This document shows positions 48,201-60,100 of a stretch of 64,000 bases of DNA, in pieces. The DNA is from Halicephalobus mephisto (Eukaryota; Nematoda; Chromadorea; Rhabditida; Panagrolaimidae), in contig SWDT01000048.1 in assembly GCA_009193035.1 (NCBI GenBank), positions 62,001 to 126,000 of the forward strand. The letters are read 5' to 3'. Under the pieces are notes generated by a model. That model was not told where the DNA came from and made no database searches. It saw nothing but the letters and a program-made list of their open reading frames with translations. The position numbers and the translations under genes were made by a program. Position 1 is the first letter of the stretch. Each line of letters begins with the position of its first letter.

Positions 48201-51200
48201 AATAAGAAAAACAAATTTGAAATTTCGGCATTGTTTTAAAATTTACTTATTTCCAAAGAAAGAAAAGTGTTCCCTGCATGTTGGAAAATGAACTTTCAAG
48301 TTTTGGCATTCCGTTCCAAAGTTCATTTCAGTCACTTTTAAGAAAGAAAAGTGTTCCTCATCGTATGATAAAATCGAATTCTAAATTATTATCTTCTCTT
48401 CTAAAATAATCTAACTCATTTTCGAAACAAGAAAAGTGTTCCCTGCATGTTGGAAAATGAACTTTCAAGTTTTGGCATTCCGTTCCAAAGTTCATTTCAG
48501 TCACTTTTAAGAAAGAAAAGTGTTCCCCATCGTATGATAAAATCGAATTCTAAATTATTATCTTCTTTTCTAAAATAATCTAACTCATTTTCGAAACAAG
48601 AAAAGTGTTCCCTGTATGTTGGAAAATGAACTTTCAAGTGTTGATGTTTTGTTTTAAAATTTATTTGATTTATTTCCGAAGAAAGAAAAGTGTTCCCTGC
48701 ATGTTGGAAAATGAACTTTCAAGTGTTGGCATTCCGTTCCAAAGTTCATTTCAGTCACTTTTAAGAAAGAAAAGTGTTCCCCTTAATTTAAAAAAAATCA
48801 CTGTTTATTTTTAAAGAATTTTGATCGAAAACGAAACAGTAAGGTTATCTGAATGTAACAAAAAAAGAATTATCGAAATTCGCCGAATATTGACTGAGTT
48901 AGAGGAACTTAAAATTTGAATTTTTTCAACTACGGTTATATATGGAATTATTCATTTTATATTTTTAATACTAAATTTTAATAAAATTTCAAACGATATT
49001 TTTCATTTTTGAACATAAATTATTTGAAATTTTATGTTTTTAAATTTAAGTACATTTTAGGAAATTTCGAAATATATTTTAAAAGTAAAATTAACTTACT
49101 CTGACTCCAAAAGCTCCGATTTTCAAAATGGATTCCACCGTGAACACCGCCGTCAAAACCGTGTTGAAAATTCTGAGGATTTTCTCGTATCCTTCGGAAT
49201 TTCCATGGAATTTCATCATCAAAATAATCGTGTTGAGACAAATCATGGCCATGATGAAATATTCGAATACTGTACTTGTTACCATTTTCCAAACTTTGTA
49301 TTTGAAGGAATTTTTGTGTTCTGGCATGAAGAGACTTTTCGGTCTGGCATTCAAAGCGAAATCGATACATTGTTTCTGATTTTTGTCGAGATCGCCTTCG
49401 CTCAGTTCTGCTTCGCCTTGTTCTTGGAAAGTGATGATAATCAAAGCCACGAAGATGTTCACAAAGAAAAACGGAAAAACGATGAAAAAAAGAACGTAAA
49501 AAATAGCGACTTCTATTCTGAAAAACGGAGAAGGACCTTGATCGACTTCAGTGGTGTCCATGGAATTCTGACGGATCCCTGGCCATCCTTCTGCTGTCGT
49601 CACGACGAAGAGGGTCAACATGGCGTTAATCGTGTTGTCGTAGTTAAAAGGACGAAGACGCCATTCTCTCCATTCTACCCTGGGGGCTTCACTCTAAAAA
49701 AGTAAAATTACAACAATTTAAAAATTTAAAAATTTTGAAATTTTCTACAGTATATTTCTAAATTTAAAATTTCATAATTTTTTTAAAATTTTAAAATTTT
49801 AATTTACCGAATAAAATCAAAATTCTAAACTGACCTGTTTGTCATAGACAAAAAATTGCCCGTGGCAGTCTTTGGCATATCGTTTTGTTTTGTCAGTACA
49901 GTAGAAAAACGTTCCTTTGAACAACTGGACTGCGATGACAGCAAAGATGAATTGGAACTAAAAGGATAGTGATTAAAGGCATTCGATAACGTAATTTTAG
50001 ACACTATCTATGATCATTCATTCTCTAATCGATGATAGTGTCCATCTGACTAGTCACTATCCTTTCCATGGAAGTAATCAGAATAGTGACTGCTTGAAAT
50101 GATTTCTTCCTTCCATAGACACTATTCTAACGAGTTCTGTTAGTAAAATAATCAGGATAGTGACTGATTCAAACTATTTCAAGAAAATTTTAGACACTAT
50201 CCAGAATTACGTTTTTGGAAAAAATAATGTATTTCCAAGAAATCACTATCTTCACAGAAGACATTTTTAGGATAGTGATTAAACTAAAGAGTTTTTGAAC
50301 ACTATTCAAAATCTTATTTTTAAAAAATAGTGTTTATTCTTTCAGTCACTATTTTTGTAATAAAAATAACCAGATAGTGACTGAGTGGAAGAATTTTTGG
50401 ACACTATTCGGGATCGACTCAATGTACAAGATAGTGTTTCCTTTTAGTAGTTAATTATTTCAAAGATAGTGACTGAGAAATAATTGAAAATAAATCGATT
50501 TAGTCACTATCCAAAAACTCACCAAAAAGTACACAATTAAAATATTATAGACGTTTTTCAAAGAATTCACGACACAATCAAACACTGCCTTCAATTTGGG
50601 GATCCTCTTGATTGTCTTCAAAGGTCTCAAGACCCTCAACACCCTGAGGGACTTGATGGTGCTGAGGTTCTTTCCTGCAGCTCCTGCGGTCCCACTGAAG
50701 GCGAAACCAACAAGAGCACAAACGACGACCACCCCGTCCAGGACGTTCCAGATGTCTCTACAGTAACTTCCTCTGTGCAGAAGCACTCCTTGATCGATCA
50801 ATTTCAAAATCATTTCACAAGTAAAGACCCCGGTGAAACAGTAATCCATGTACTGTAGGATCTTGTTTCGAGGATTTTCTTCGTCTACGGGATCTTCTGC
50901 GGCCAGCGAAATGGAGGACATACAGATGACTGTCATGACTAGCATTTCGAAGTACTTTGTAGAAACTACAGAATGAACAAATACCCTCAGGCAATTCGTC
51001 GAACTCAAAATGAACATGGAAGAATACGGTACAATCGGCTTAGGACCTCCAAAAGGACTTTCTTCTTCGTCCATTTCGTCATCGTAATCCTGATCCTGAG
51101 GTTCCTTCTCCATATCCACCAAATCTCCTTCGCCATATTCGTCTTGATAAGAATCTATGTCGTCAGAAATCTCGTTTGCCTTCTCGTCGGCCTCTTCTGC

Positions 51201-54099
51201 TGCTGTTAGTTCCTGAGCATTTGCCAAGTTATCCACAGCGATAGCCAAGAACACATTTAGCAGAGTGTAGTTCCCGAAAAGCACACAGACAATGAAATAG
51301 ATACAGTACACCATTCCTCCGCCGTAAACTCCTCCTTGGGATTCTATGGCGACATACATGACTTCGTTCCAGTCTTCTCCGGTGATTATTTGGAATACCG
51401 TAATCAAAGCAACAGGAAAAGTGTCGAAATGCGTGAACGGGTGTGAGTTGGGAAAGTTGAACCTAAAAAACGAATTTTATTAAATTTAAAAAATAAATAA
51501 CTTTTTTCAATAACTTGTTTCGGAAAATCTTTCAACCTAGTCTGATAGATATTTTCAAGATCTATCTAACCATAGAAAGATTTTACATCAAGTTTATCTA
51601 AAATTAGTTATTTTATGGAATTTTAAATTTTCATATATCAATAATTAATAATTTTCAGATTTCATATATCAAATATTTATAAAACTTACTTCCCACCAAA
51701 TAACTGCATTCCTAGCAAAGCGAAGATGAGAATGAACAAGAACAGAAGGAACAAGAGCGAAATAATGGATCTCATCGAGTTCATCAACGACCTCACCAAG
51801 TTACGCAAACTGACCCAGTAGGACGTGAGCTTGAAGATACGCAGTAACCTCAAGGCTCTCAGAACAGAGATACCGAAGGATCCTCCTCGGACGTGAGACC
51901 AGATAACCTCGAAAGCACTTCCGACGATGACAATGCAGTCGAAGCGGTTGAACTTGGACGCGAAGTAAGTCCTCCATCCCATGGCGAAGATTTTCACAAG
52001 CATCTCAGTGATGAAAATACCGAGGAAACAGTATTCAGCGTAATCTGAAGGAACAATATGAAATTGATACGTGCAAAAATGAAGTTCATCGGAAAACAAG
52101 ATTTCATATGTGAACATTTAATTTTCACATACGAAGTCATGGTTCTTCAGGAAGTACTGTAATTTAATATATGGAAACTTACTTAAGAATTCCGTCAACC
52201 ATTGTGGCTGTCCGTAATGCTCAGAAGCGACACAAACAGTGTTCAAAAACACCAAAGTAATGACAGTCCAGTAAAATACTTGAGTCCTAACCATCCATCT
52301 GAGCTGCATCCGGATATGCTTTATCCTCCTGCAGATGCCTTCTGTACAGGACTTTTTTCCTTTTTTCGGATTTCCTTCTTCAACATATCGATCTTCAGGT
52401 TCATCTTCGTCTTCTTCCTCCTCTTCTTCAAAATCTTCTTCGGTTTCGGTGCTTTGTTGTTTGGAAGCTGATTTTAGTTTCTTCGTCGCTGCTCTTCTTC
52501 GAGCTTCCATAATTGCGGCTTTTTCTTCATCTGTAGTTCTGTCTTCTTTAAGGATGACTTCTTCAGCAGTCAGAATCCATTCCAGATAGCCGTTGAGTTC
52601 TCGTTCTATTTGCTGTTGTCGACGAAGTTTGAGGAATTCCCTTCTGTTTTCTACTCGTTCTCTTTCTTTCGCAAATTCTCCAGAAAGAACACCTATAAGA
52701 GGAATAATTAGTAAAGTTACTATTTTCGTTGAAATTACATAAGGACTTGAAACAATAATTTTGAACTTAGACACTCTCCAGAAATATTGCACTTTTATTG
52801 TAGAAAATAGTGTTTATTTAGTTAATCACTATCCTTGAAATGGGAATTGTTTAAAAATGACTAATTTGAATGATTTATCTTATTCATCAGACACTGTCCT
52901 AACGATTTTCACATCCAGTACAAATCGTCTGGATAGTGACCAATTTGAACGATTTCTAAGCACTGTCCTGACAATTTCCACATTCAGTACAAATCACCTG
53001 GATAGTGACTAAAAATAACAACTTTCAGACACTATTTTTGCAATTTCTATTAGTAGTAGTAGGAACTGCTATAATAGTGACTACTTTTAAGAAAATTCGG
53101 ATACTATCCAAAATCCTGTTCTTCAAAAAATAGTGTCTACTTTCTCAGTCACTATTTTAATGATTTTTGTTTTATGACTAGTGACTGAGGAAAAACAAAA
53201 AGTTAAGGATTGTTCAATTTTGAAAACTCACCAAGAACTAAATTCAACATGAAAAAAGAACCCAAAATAATCAGAGGGATAAAGTAGGCCCAATTGTAGG
53301 TGCTTCCGATGGAATCGTTCGTGTAAAACATTACTGTAGTCCAGCCTTCCATAGTGATACATTGGAATACTGTAATCATGGCGAAGGCAATGTTGTCAAA
53401 AGACGTGATACCGTAATTAGGGCCGATCCATTGATTCAAACATACAGTACCTGGAACGTCGCAGTTGTAGGCTCCTGTTGCTGAGGACTTGTTCGAACAA
53501 GGAAACGGTCTTTCGCTGAGATTAACAATTTCCCCTTCGGCATTGTAGCAAGCGGAATGGAATATCCCTGAGTAGAACTCCAGACCGATGATGGCGAAGA
53601 TCACAATGGCGAACAACACGAGTAATCCGATCTGGAGCAAAGGGGCCATGGCACAGAGGATGGACTTCAGGACGACTTGAAGACTCGGGATTCCGGAGAC
53701 CAGTTTCAGTGGACGCAACACTCGAACGGCTCTCAAAGTCCTCAGATCCACACTCGAACTCTGCGACGGAGTGAAGTCGAATGGCAGCATTGTCACCATC
53801 CTAAAAACACCGTAGTATTACAAAAAATCAAAAATTAATTTTTTATGCAGTTGTCCTGACACGAATTTATAGAACTTTATGAAATCTACAGCAGTCTACC
53901 TAGTAATTTTGGTTCTGTATAGGTTATTTCGTAATTATTTTTTAAAAATCATATTCTTCCTAGATAGATCTAGAAAATTCCGAATCAAAGTTGTTTAAAA
54001 TTAGGATTGTAATTTGCCCGAGCAAACTGAAAAAATGGACAAGTTGCCCGCGAAATTACAACGCCAGTTATCATCATCATCATCATCATCATAATCACC

Positions 54100-54131
<32 letters not shown>

Positions 54132-57100
54132 CATCACCATCATCATCATAATCATCACCATCATCTACAACTCCTTTTACCAACCAAATTAGGGTCAGGT
54201 GTACGGATTCTAGTTCCCCGGGGCTCCGTCGTATGTCATACTGGAGTCAAGTCTTCTTACTTCGAGATCTTTCTTTATCACACCTCTCCAATTTGTTTTC
54301 GGTACAACACCAGTTATCATTTAAGATTAAAAGGATTGTAATTTGCTCGATCAATTTGACCAAGCAGCTTGATCTTTTTTCAATTTGCCCGGCCAAATTA
54401 CAACCCTACCTAAGATACATAACCGTCTATCTTCGAAAGTTAATACTTGTGTAAAATTACCAATATTCTCAAGATCACAACACCAAATAATCCTTCAAAG
54501 TCGGATTACTGCATAAATTAGAAATTAAATTTTCAAATATTTCGTGTCGGGAAACCAAAAATTTAAAAGTTAAAAATTATTCATAAACTCACCCGGATAC
54601 AACTACGATAAAATCCATAATATTCCATCCTGATCTAAGATAGGACCCCTTGTGAAGGACAAATCCGAAGGCAATAATTTTCAGGAGGCACTCGAGACAA
54701 AAAATACCCATAAAATAAGGTTCTGTTCGATCCTGAAAATTCTCAGTTTTAATTATTTATTTTTCTAAATATAAAAAATTCATTAATCTTTAAATATAAA
54801 AATTTAAAATTAATTATTACTGTAACGTCTGTGAAAAAATTAAATTTTTATGAAATTATTTTTCGTTCTAAGATCCTTAAAACATCAATTTTTTGAAAAT
54901 ATTCTTTACTCTAAGATCTTTTAAAAATTAAACTTTTATGAAATTATTTTCCGCTGTAAAACCTTTAAAAAATTAAATTTGTCTCGGAACGAAAAATCTC
55001 TGATTTTTTTCGTTGTGAGATTCTTTAAAAAAATTAAATTTGTCTCAGAAAGAAAAATCTCTGAATTTTTTCGTTGTGAGATATTTAAAAAAATTGTCTC
55101 GGAACGAAAAATCCCTTTGAAAGTTTTTCGTTGCGAGATTCTTTAAAAAAGTAAATTTTTCTCAGAACGAAAAATCTCTTTGAAAGTTTTTCATTGTGAG
55201 ATATTTAAAAAAATTGTCTCGAGACGAAAAACCCCTTTGAAATTTTTTCGTTGTAAAACCATTTTAAAAATTGTTTTGTGCGAAATACTACTTCCTGGAT
55301 ATTGAGTGTTATCCAGTGAAAGAATGGATTTCCGTTAATAACAATTTTGATTTTGCATTGAAATCCAAGCCTTCCATTTTTGGTAAATCCACTTATGGAG
55401 AAGAACAAAAACAAAACCAATAATCTGATGTTTCATGAAAAAGCTTAAATGAAAAAATTTTGGACGAAAAAGTCGTGCATTCAAAATTTTTATTTTTTGT
55501 GCAAAAAATAATTCAAAAAATAATTTTGTATAAAAATAAAATCTGTAAAATTCAAAATTTATGAGATTTGAAAGAATTTTTATATATCGAAATTTATTTT
55601 AAAAAATAAAAGTTGGTTTAGTATTCTGTAAAAAGTTAAAAAATAGAAATTGATATATAAAATTTTCTTTTTATAATTCAGAAATTAACTTTTTGTAATT
55701 TGATTAAATAATATAAAATTTCGAAAATAAAAATTGATATATAAAAATTTCTTTTTATAATTTAGAAAATAACTTTTTATGATTTGATTAAATATATATA
55801 AAAAGTTAAAAAATAAAAATTGATATATAAAAATTTTTCTTACACTTCAGAAATTTACTTTTTATAACTTGATTAAATAATATAAAATTTCGAAAATAGA
55901 AATTGATATATAAAATTTTCTTTTTATAATTTAAAAATATATGTTAATAATTTGATTAAATATTTTCTGAAAAGTTCAAAAAATGAATAATCATCTTAAA
56001 AAATAAACATTGATATGCAAAACTTTTTCCTCGTGCAATTTCGAAATTATGCTTATGCAATTCGATTCCACGTTCTTGAGAAGTTAAAAAATGAATAAAC
56101 ATATTTAAAAATAAACTTTTATAAATGAATTTTCTTGTTTCTTCAGAATTTCGAAATTACTTTTCCATAATTTGACTCAATATTTTAAGAATTAAAAAAA
56201 AATAAACATCTTTAAAAATAAACTTTGATATATGAATTTTTTTTATTTTTTCAGAATTTCGAAAATAGTTTTCCATAATTAAACTCAATATTTTAAGAAT
56301 TTAAAAAAATAAACTTAGAAAAAATTCATATATCAATTTTTTCAGAATTTCGAAATTACTTTTCCATAATTTGACTCAATATTTTAAGAATTAAAAAAAT
56401 AAACTTTGATATATGAATTTTTTCAGAATTTCGAAATTACTCTTCCATAATTTTACTCTATATTCTAAGAATTTAAAAAAATAAACTTTTATAAATGAAT
56501 TTTCTTGTTTCTTCAGAATTTCGAAATTACTCTTCCATAATTTGACTCAATATTTTAAGAATTAAAAAAAATAAACATCTTTAAAAATAAACTTTGATAT
56601 ATGAATTTTTTTTATTTTTTCAGAATTTCGAAATTACTCTTCCATAATTTTACTCTATATTCTAAGAATTTAAAAAAATAAACATCTTTAAAAATAAACT
56701 TTGATATATGAATTTTCTTCTTTTTGAGATCCTAAAGTTAGGTTTGGAAATTATAATTTTTGATAGGATATTTTTGTTCATTTTGCTTGTGAACCTTTCA
56801 TCCTTCCTGGTCCCTGTCAAAGTTGTGAACTTACCAGCATTTCACTGAGCGGTTTCTTGTCGTTTCTGGGCAAGTGCTGCTCCATGGCGAGGACGACGCA
56901 ATTCCCGATAATTGTGAGTAGGATAAAATATTCAAATGGACCCCATTCAATGATAGCTTTGGCATTTCTTCGGACTATATTGTCTTCTGAGAAGATATAC
57001 AATGAAGAAGGTCCCTAAAATAATAATTTTAAATTATTCAATTTTCAAAGTTCTATTTGACCAAATCCCCTGAGGGCAATAGAAAACAAAACGGGCCAGG

Positions 57101-60100
57101 CCGAGCTGCTTCCATCGACTTGCTGTCATAAACGTTTTTGAAATATTTTTTATAAAAATCTGCCGGAATAAATGCACAATGTCAACAAAGCAAAAGGAAC
57201 AAGTCCGGTTTCGTGACTCTGGTCCTGACACGAAAAATAATTTTTAATTTTTTACATTTTTAAAATTCTTTAAAGTTTTTAAAGTTTTTAAATTTCTTTA
57301 AAATTTTTTAAAATCCTTTAAATTTTTTTAAAATTTTCATTTAAAAACGCTTAAATTTTATTTTTTTGAAAATAATAATTAAAAAACTCAATTTTGTAAC
57401 TTTGGTCCTGACACGAAAAATAATTTTTAATTTTTTTCACACAAAAAATTGGAAAAATTTTATTTATTTTTAATATTTTTAAAACTTTTTAATACTTTTT
57501 AAAAATTTTTAATATTTTTTAAAAATTTTTAATACTTTTTTTTAAAAATTCCGAATTTTTTTATTTTTATTATTAAAAATCCAAATTTTATTTTGAGAAA
57601 ATTAAATAACCCATTATTCGTGTTGGGACCTAAATAGAACCCCCAGAGTTGTTCCTTTAATTATCGTGCAACGAGGAAAGCAACAAGCCAAAACAGCGTT
57701 TACATTGATTTCTGGCGCTTTTTAGAGAAAATTGGTCAAATCTAACCGAAAGTTGACTTTTGATTTATTAGTGAAATTTTTGTTTTCAAAAATGCAATAT
57801 TTTAATTTAAAATTAAAATCATAAAAATGTGAGAAAAATACACAATTTTTTGTGAAAATTAAAAAATAATTAATTTAAAAATCGATAATGAAGTTCATCG
57901 ACGAAAATAACTGAAAAATACAAAACTAACAAAAATATTATTTACGTCAATTCGGAATTTTTTAAAGTTAATTAAAAATTCAAAAAACATTTTCTTCAAA
58001 ATTTAAAAAATTTATTATAAAAATTTAAAAAATTTAAAAATTTAAAAAATAAAAAAATTTAAAAAAATTTAAAAAAATTTAAAAATTGTCTATGATTCCA
58101 GAATCCTCAATTGAAGATGTTAATTTTAGAAAATTTTTGAAATTCTGAAAAATTTTGAAAGTTTCTATTTATTTTAAAAAGTTTCAGAAATTTCTCAAAA
58201 AATCCAAAAGTTTTCAAAAAAAATAAAATTTAAAAAATCTTTTTTCTAATTTTTAAAAATTTCTGAATTTTCTAAAAAATTAAATAAAATGTTTAAAATT
58301 TTTTTAAAAATTTTTCGAAATTTTTTTTACTGGATTCTAGAAGTCTCTACAGAATTCCAAAAGCTTCCAGAATCTTCCGAAAGTTTCCACAAGATTCTGA
58401 AAAACTCCAAAAAATTTCATTTGTATTCTGGTTAAAATTACTTTTAGATTTGCATATGGTAATTATTGTAGGATTTTACAAAGTAAAAAACCCACCTTTT
58501 CCTTCGCTCCAGAAGCCAGGGCAGGTTTCCTTTGACCGAAGGCTCCATCTGTCCGGTTCTGTTCCTTCCGGGCTTCTTCAGCGGCCAACCTGGCAATTTG
58601 ATCAATTCCTAACATGTTTGAAAATCCCAAATTTAGTGATCAAGGTCCAATTTGATCTTGACTTTGTTCATTTGACCTCGGGCAACTCCGAGAGGAACCC
58701 TGGTTGCCAATGGAGAGCCAGAATCAGAAATGTCTAGACTGGTAAAATCCGAAATTCGAACATAATTTAAAAAAAAAAATAATTTCAGAATTATCTACGT
58801 TATTGAACAAGAATTTCCTGATAAAGCCCGAATAAAGTGGCTTTACTGGTCAGAATGAAAGGAAGAACAAAAAAGGCAAGCTCGAGGGCAGAACCTTTTT
58901 GTTCCCTGTGAAGCCTCGTCAATGCTGTCCCCGGGCGCTACTCCCCTCCTGTCAATGACTCGAAGCCAGAAAGCCCTTGCCGTTTCTGTTTCAGCTTTCT
59001 TTTGAAGCTGAGAGACAGCTTTTAGTTTTCCCTTTTTGAAAACGAACAGACTGGCCACTGGCCAAGAAAAAGAAACACTTGTTGCGGAAAGTCAAGGAAT
59101 CTCAGATCCACGTAATTCACTAAAGCAAAATTTTCCATTTTAAAAAACTCAAAAATCTTCCATCTCTACCATAACTATATATCTTGTAAGACTAGAATTA
59201 TAAAATAAGAAAAATAAACAAAAGTTAAAAATGTTTTTCGTTAAAAATTCCGGAAATGACTCTAATTAAGGAAAATTAAAATATAGAATTTCATAAATAG
59301 TAATTTATCGTTTCATCAACGTGATATGACGATTTTATAAAAAAGTAAAAACCAAAATTTTAAAAACAAAAATTTAAAAAAAAATAAAAATTTAAAAAAA
59401 ATAAAAATTTAAAAAAAAAATTGAAATTTAAAAAAAATAAAAATAAAATTTTAAAAAAAATTAAAATTTAAAAAAAATTAAAATTTAAAAAAAAATTAAA
59501 ATTTTTAAAATTTGATTTTTGTTTAAAGAAATTTTAAAACTAATTTTATAAAAAGTTTTCGCTGATTTTTTATTAAAAAATGTGTTTGTAGAATTTTATT
59601 AATAAATAATTAATAAAAAAGAGGAAATTAATTTTGCAAATAATTTCGGAAGAAATTTCAATTTTTTTGATTTTTATTAAAATTTAAAAAATTGTTTTTG
59701 TAAAATTTTTTATTAACAATTTGACAAAAAGTAGTTAATTTTGAAATCAAAAGAAATTAAATTCTTTTTTTTTATTAATTTTTGTTAAAAAAATAAAAAA
59801 TGAAAATTATTAAAAAATAAAAAATAAAAGTTACTAAAAAAATAAAAAATTAAAATTATTAAAAAATAAAAAATGAAAATTATTAAAAAAATAAAAGTTA
59901 CTAAAAAAATAAAAAATTAAAGTTATTAAAAAATTTCGTTCATGAGTGATTTTTTATAAAAATAAAAGTTGATTTCATAAACAGAAATTTAAAATTGAAT
60001 ATTTTTAAAAACAATCATTTTCCGATGATTTTGAATGAAAAATTTTTAAAGATTAAAAAAAAAGATTTTAAAAAAAATCAGTATACTGTGACTTGGCTGA

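Noticed and set aside
54001..54341. Frames encoding poly-His and poly-Asp
   Set aside because: They translate the CAT microsatellite inside a unc-2 intron.
58843..59058. A 71-codon minus-strand frame in unc-2 intron DNA (GTG start)
   Set aside because: No ATG and no phase-compatible splice path to neighbouring exons; possibly regulatory GC-richer DNA.
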